A stretch of 9,440 nt of DNA. It comes from Sulfurimonas sp. GTDB taxonomy: Bacteria; Campylobacterota; Campylobacteria; Campylobacterales; Sulfurimonadaceae. Below the pieces are notes generated by a model, which made no database searches, was not told where the DNA came from, and was given only the letters and a program-made list of their open reading frames with translations. The DNA lies in NCBI GenBank assembly GCA_030646745.1, contig JAUSKV010000268.1, positions 1 to 9,440 of the forward strand. The letters run 5' to 3'. The translations under genes were made by a program, and so were the position numbers. Positions 7,407 to 9,440 of the stretch are shown in pieces; within the stretch, counting starts at the first letter, position 1, and each line of letters opens with the position of its first letter.

Positions 7407-7420
7407 TTGATATAGATTAA
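7407..7420 (-). promoter_or_regulatory. FNR/CRP-family operator upstream of the cytochrome operon
   Basis: The minus strand reads TTAATctatATCAA, matching the FNR consensus TTGAT-N4-ATCAA at 9 of 10 informative positions. It lies in the 135-base gap between the cytochrome operon and ppaC. Its position suits control of a respiratory operon by oxygen, nitrosative stress or another signal sensed by a Crp/Fnr-family regulator. Which regulator binds cannot be told from the sequence; in such AT-rich DNA a chance match is possible. Confidence 0.45.
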
Positions 7421-7443
7421 GTGAAGAGAGGAAATAGCCTTGG

Positions 7444-7466
7444 GTGCCAACAAAAAAAGTTGGCAC
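7444..7466 (-). other. Perfect 8-bp hairpin with a T7 loop after ppaC
   Basis: GTGCCAAC and GTTGGCAC form an uninterrupted 8-bp stem around a seven-base homopolymer loop (A7 on plus, T7 on minus). It starts 18 bases after the ppaC stop. No T-tract follows the stem in the minus direction (the sequence continues CCAAGG), so it is not a standard intrinsic terminator. It may still limit read-through from ppaC into the cytochrome genes, or protect the ppaC mRNA 3' end. Confidence 0.5.
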
Positions 7467-7483
7467 GGGGAAATATTTAGAGT

Positions 7484-8401
7484 TTAAAACTGTGGTTGAA
7501 GAAAAGGAATAACCTGTTTTTTACGGCTAAGAACACCCTCTAACCATACTTGATTATTTTCTACTTTTATCTTAAATGCTGATTCTACTTTGCTCATATC
7601 ATCACTTAAAACCAAAAGTTGTGAGCCCTCTTTCATGATATCTGTTAAAAGAATTGCGATTGTATGAAGGCTACCCTCTTCTTTCATCTTTTGCATATCT
7701 TCAAAAAGCTCATTTATTCTGTTTTGTAGCACAGAAATATCTATCATCTCAAGTTGACCGATACCGACTTTTGTACCGTTCATGTCAAACTCTTTATAAT
7801 CTCTTGTATTTAAATCTCTTGCACTTGCACCGTCTACTTGTGATTTTGCTATAAACATCTCCATTCCAAGAGCTTTATAGTCTTCAATTCCGCAAATCTC
7901 AGCCAACTCTTTTACAGCTTTTGTATCTATTTTTGTACATGTCGGAGATTTGAAAATTACCGTGTCGCTTAAAATCGCACACATCATCATGCCTGCTATA
8001 TCTTTTGGAATTTCGATTTTATGATAATCAAACATCTCTTTAATAATCGTGTTTGTACAACCAATCGGGCGTATCCAACATTCTAAGGGAGTATCAGTTG
8101 TTAAATCACCTAATTTGTGGTGGTCAACTATACCCAAAATTGTCGCTTCTTTTATATCTTTTGGAGCTTGAGAAACATCCGAAAAATCAACTAAATAAAC
8201 ATTCTCTCCGGCATAAGAAGTTTTAAGCTCGGGAAGTGTTCCACCAAATTTGTTAAGAATAAATTCTGTTTCAGGTGATATTTCACCTTGACGCGTAGCA
8301 ACACACTCTTCACCTAACTGATTTTTAAGATAGGAGAGCGCAATTGCCCCGACAATAGAATCAGAATCCGGATTTGTATGACCAAAGATATATGTTAGCA
8401 T
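7484..8401 (-). CDS. ppaC: Manganese-dependent inorganic pyrophosphatase (family II)
   Basis: Hydrolyses pyrophosphate to two phosphates in the cytoplasm, which pulls biosynthetic reactions forward. The protein has 305 residues, the normal size for the short, CBS-free family II enzymes. The N-terminal DHH domain shows GHTNPDSDS (His8, Asp12, Asp14), LVDFSD (Asp72), the DHH signature IVDHHK (93-95) and CAILSDT (Asp146), together the expected metal-binding set. The C-terminal DHHA2 domain ends with the substrate-binding SRKKQVIPFL. In the second metal motif the common VDHNE is VDFSD here, so the His next to Asp72 is missing; whether this affects metal affinity is unknown. The ATG at 8399-8401 follows AGAGG by eight bases. 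The gap to the upstream lipoprotein gene is 48 bases in the same direction, so read-through is possible. The last codons form the right copy of the direct repeat described for 7495-7532. Confidence 0.96.
   Translation of the reverse strand: MLTYIFGHTNPDSDSIVGAIALSYLKNQLGEECVATRQGEISPETEFILNKFGGTLPELKTSYAGENVYLVDFSDVSQAPKDIKEATILGIVDHHKLGDLTTDTPLECWIRPIGCTNTIIKEMFDYHKIEIPKDIAGMMMCAILSDTVIFKSPTCTKIDTKAVKELAEICGIEDYKALGMEMFIAKSQVDGASARDLNTRDYKEFDMNGTKVGIGQLEMIDISVLQNRINELFEDMQKMKEEGSLHTIAILLTDIMKEGSQLLVLSDDMSKVESAFKIKVENNQVWLEGVLSRKKQVIPFLQPQF
7495..7532 (-). repeat. Right copy of the 38-bp direct repeat (inside the ppaC 3' end)
   Basis: These bases encode the conserved SRKKQVIPFLQ tail of ppaC and match 4213-4250 at 32 of 38 positions, in the same orientation and without gaps. 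The two copies enclose the complete cytochrome operon and its control region. A duplicated gene 3' end at the far border is the pattern left by insertions that target and restore a gene end, but no integrase or other mobility gene is visible between the copies. Confidence 0.55.
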
Positions 8402-8449
8402 AGTAATAACCTCTGTTTTTTTCGTAATAATATTTAAAATTTGATAAAA

Positions 8450-8884
8450 TTAATTTATCTTATAAACTTGTGCAACTTTTGAACCGTCTTTTACAATTCT
8501 TACACGGTCGCCTGCAAAAATATTAACACCTTTTGCAACTACCACCACATGTTCGCCATTGTCTAAATCAACCGTAAGTTCCATGGCATTTGCTTTTGCA
8601 ACTTGGCTTCCTGCATAACCGCCGACTAAACCACCGCCAAGTGTTGCCAATGTATTTCCGGCACCACGACCCATTGTAGAACCAACTACTCCACCGATAA
8701 TAGCACCCAAAAAGGTGCCTGTGCCATCGTCGGTTATAACCACGGGTTTTGCATCGATAACTACGCCTGTATCATATCTCTTAATCTGGTTATAATCTTT
8801 ACCGCTATATTCAGGAACTCCGCTCGTAGCACATCCACTAAGCAAGAGTAGAGTTGCGGCCGATATAAATAGTAACTTTTTCAT
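8450..8884 (-). CDS. Glycine-zipper 2TM lipoprotein (Rickettsia 17-kDa antigen/SlyB-like)
   Basis: A 144-residue predicted outer-membrane-associated lipoprotein. The signal peptide ends in a clear lipobox, LSGC, with Cys18 as the lipidation site. Residues about 57-95 form a glycine-zipper hairpin rich in GxxxG-type spacing (FLGAIIGGVVGSTMG, then TLGGGLVGGYAGSQVAK), as in PF05433 proteins. The C-terminal 50 residues (LTVDLDNGEHVVVV through RVRIVKDG) look like a small beta domain common to SlyB/YcfJ-like members. Such proteins are thought to support envelope integrity; the exact role is unknown. The ATG at 8882-8884 follows AAGGAG by five bases. A TAAAAT on the minus strand at 8928-8933 is a weak candidate -10. 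The gene is separated from gltD by the hairpin cluster, so it is probably transcribed on its own, perhaps with ppaC downstream. Confidence 0.9.
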   Translation of the reverse strand: MKKLLFISAATLLLLSGCATSGVPEYSGKDYNQIKRYDTGVVIDAKPVVITDDGTGTFLGAIIGGVVGSTMGRGAGNTLATLGGGLVGGYAGSQVAKANAMELTVDLDNGEHVVVVAKGVNIFAGDRVRIVKDGSKVAQVYKIN

Positions 8885-8944
8885 CTTTTCTCCTTCGTAT
8901 AATTTCTTGTAATTCTCGAAAAACCCTATTTTACTAAAGAAACA

Positions 8945-8979
8945 TTTTCGCTTTGCGAAAAGCGCTTCGCTTGTTTTCG
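8945..8979. repeat. Overlapping, mutually exclusive inverted repeats
   Basis: TTTTCGC (8945-8951) and GCGAAAA (8955-8961) make a perfect 7-bp stem with a three-base loop. The middle arm can instead pair to the right: CGAAAA plus GCG (8956-8964) with CGC (8968-8970) and TTTTCG (8974-8979), leaving a TTG bulge. The two folds cannot coexist. The segment lies in the 168-base gap between gltD and the lipoprotein gene and is not coding in any convincing frame. Confidence 0.6.
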
Positions 8980-8996
8980 TAGCTTCAGGGGGTTGT

Positions 8997-9012
8997 AGGG
9001 ACTTTAGTCCCT
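8997..9012. repeat. Short hairpin AGGGAC/GTCCCT
   Basis: AGGGAC (8997-9002) and GTCCCT (9007-9012) form a 6-bp stem with a TTTA loop, extendable by a wobble and a G-C pair outside. An upstream CAGGG (8986-8990) could compete for the CCCTG at 9009-9013. It belongs to the same inverted-repeat cluster as its neighbours; no function is assigned. Confidence 0.55.
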
Positions 9013-9014
9013 GC

Positions 9015-9042
9015 CATTAAAACGAACGCGTTCGTTTTAATG
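9015..9042 (-). terminator. Perfect 28-bp palindrome, probable terminator of gltD
   Basis: The 14-base arm CATTAAAACGAACG is followed directly by its exact reverse complement. It begins 10 bases past the gltD stop codon. A core CGAACGCGTTCG is flanked by AAAA and TTTT, so the structure has the A-tract/stem/T-tract form of a bidirectional intrinsic terminator, although the T-tract can itself pair with the A-tract. A protein-binding palindrome is an alternative reading. Confidence 0.6.
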
Positions 9043-9052
9043 TGTAACACTA

Positions 9053-9440
9053 TTATTTTAGCAGAGATTTTGCTATGCTTCTTGCCGCTTCGCGACCGTC
9101 AAACGCTGCCGTTACAACCAAATCCGCACCTCTGTAACAATCTCCTCCGGCATAAATTCCCGCAGTTTTTGTTTCATGTGTTGCTTCATTGATAATGATT
9201 CCGCCCCAGCTGTTTGTCTCAATGCCGTTTTCTGCCAAAAATGAGGGAACAGCAGGGTCAAATCCTAATGACATTATAATTACATCTGCGTTTACTCTGT
9301 ATTCACTTCCTTTAACTTCTTCCATCTTTTGGCGACCGCTCTCATCTTTTGCACCCAAATTTGTCTTGACAACTTCAACGCCTACAGCTTTGCCGTTTTC
9401 ATTTTGCACTATCTCTTTTGGCGACACAAAAAAGGTAAAA
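9053..9440 (-). CDS. gltD: Glutamate synthase small subunit, C-terminal part (cut by window edge)
   Basis: C-terminal 129 residues of the FAD/NADPH-binding subunit that supplies electrons for glutamate formation from glutamine and 2-oxoglutarate, in the cytoplasm. The frame stays open to the right edge (FTFF before VSPKEIV), so the GTG at 9427 is internal. Diagnostic pieces are KTNLGAKDESGR, an ADVIIMSLGFDPAVPSFL strand-turn, GGIIINEATHETKTAGIYAGGDC, and RGADLVVTAAFDGREAARSI, in which the GGD closes the FAD site and the last helix carries the conserved GREAA. The N-terminal 4Fe-4S cysteines and the dinucleotide folds lie outside the window, as would gltB if it is adjacent. A related NAD(P)H-dependent oxidoreductase of the same superfamily cannot be fully excluded. 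A strong palindrome follows the stop codon. Confidence 0.87.
   Translation of the reverse strand, partial: FTFFVSPKEIVQNENGKAVGVEVVKTNLGAKDESGRQKMEEVKGSEYRVNADVIIMSLGFDPAVPSFLAENGIETNSWGGIIINEATHETKTAGIYAGGDCYRGADLVVTAAFDGREAARSIAKSLLK

Noticed and set aside
7349..7453. 35-residue N-terminal extension of the peroxidase from a TTG at 7453
   Set aside because: It begins inside the T7-loop hairpin, has no ribosome site and no family similarity, and covers the promoter region. The GTG at 7348 has AAGAAGG at good spacing and is followed at once by the hydrophobic signal/anchor.
4213..7532. A classical integrative element with att sites
   Set aside because: The direct repeat is there, but there is no integrase, transposase, tRNA or terminal inverted repeat between the copies, so only an old insertion or duplication is proposed.
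8440..8452. Second FNR-like box TTGAT-AAA-ATTAA near the ppaC/lipoprotein junction
   Set aside because: The spacer is three bases instead of four and it overlaps the end of the lipoprotein gene; in AT-rich DNA this is likely chance.

Overview
The window looks like chromosomal DNA of a low-GC Campylobacterota (epsilonproteobacterial) organism, probably Sulfurimonas or a close relative. This is inferred from the short sigma-54, the AT-rich TATAAT-type promoters, the abundance of periplasmic c-type cytochromes and the overall protein style. No 16S or other decisive marker is present, so the genus is an inference. No tRNA, rRNA, CRISPR array or insertion sequence was seen.

Layout, left to right. 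(1) 3-1214, plus strand: rpoN (sigma-54), cut at its 5' end by the window edge. (2) 1304-3321, plus strand: a two-gene overlapping unit with its own promoter, made of a COG1373/DUF4143-type AAA ATPase and a TIGR02757 (DUF2400) protein with an endonuclease-III-like C-terminal motif. (3) 3352-4173, minus strand, convergent with the above: a TIGR01777 SDR-family nucleotide-sugar-epimerase-like protein. (4) 4281-7348, minus strand: a translationally coupled cytochrome pair. The upstream gene is a cytochrome c peroxidase family protein with three CXXCH motifs instead of two. The downstream gene is a polytopic membrane protein with paired transmembrane histidines, fused to a five-CXXCH periplasmic domain. 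An FNR/CRP-type palindrome lies upstream of the pair. (5) 7484-8401, minus: ppaC, family II Mn-dependent inorganic pyrophosphatase. (6) 8450-8884, minus: a small glycine-zipper lipoprotein. (7) 8945-9042: a dense cluster of inverted repeats, including a perfect 28-bp palindrome. (8) 9053-9440, minus: the C-terminal part of gltD (glutamate synthase small subunit), cut by the right edge.

The most interesting part is the cytochrome pair. The two genes overlap in an ATGA and so are probably made together. Their predicted architecture suggests a membrane module that could take electrons from quinol through two b-type hemes, move them through a pentaheme domain and deliver them to a triheme peroxidase, that is, a quinol-peroxidase-like electron chain. 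This function is inferred. The pair is also bracketed by a 38-bp imperfect direct repeat (32/38 identical). The right copy is the 3' end of ppaC. The left copy, on the far side of the cytochromes, reads as a decayed ppaC tail with an in-frame stop. This suggests that the cytochrome genes were inserted next to ppaC, or that the ppaC 3' end was duplicated there.
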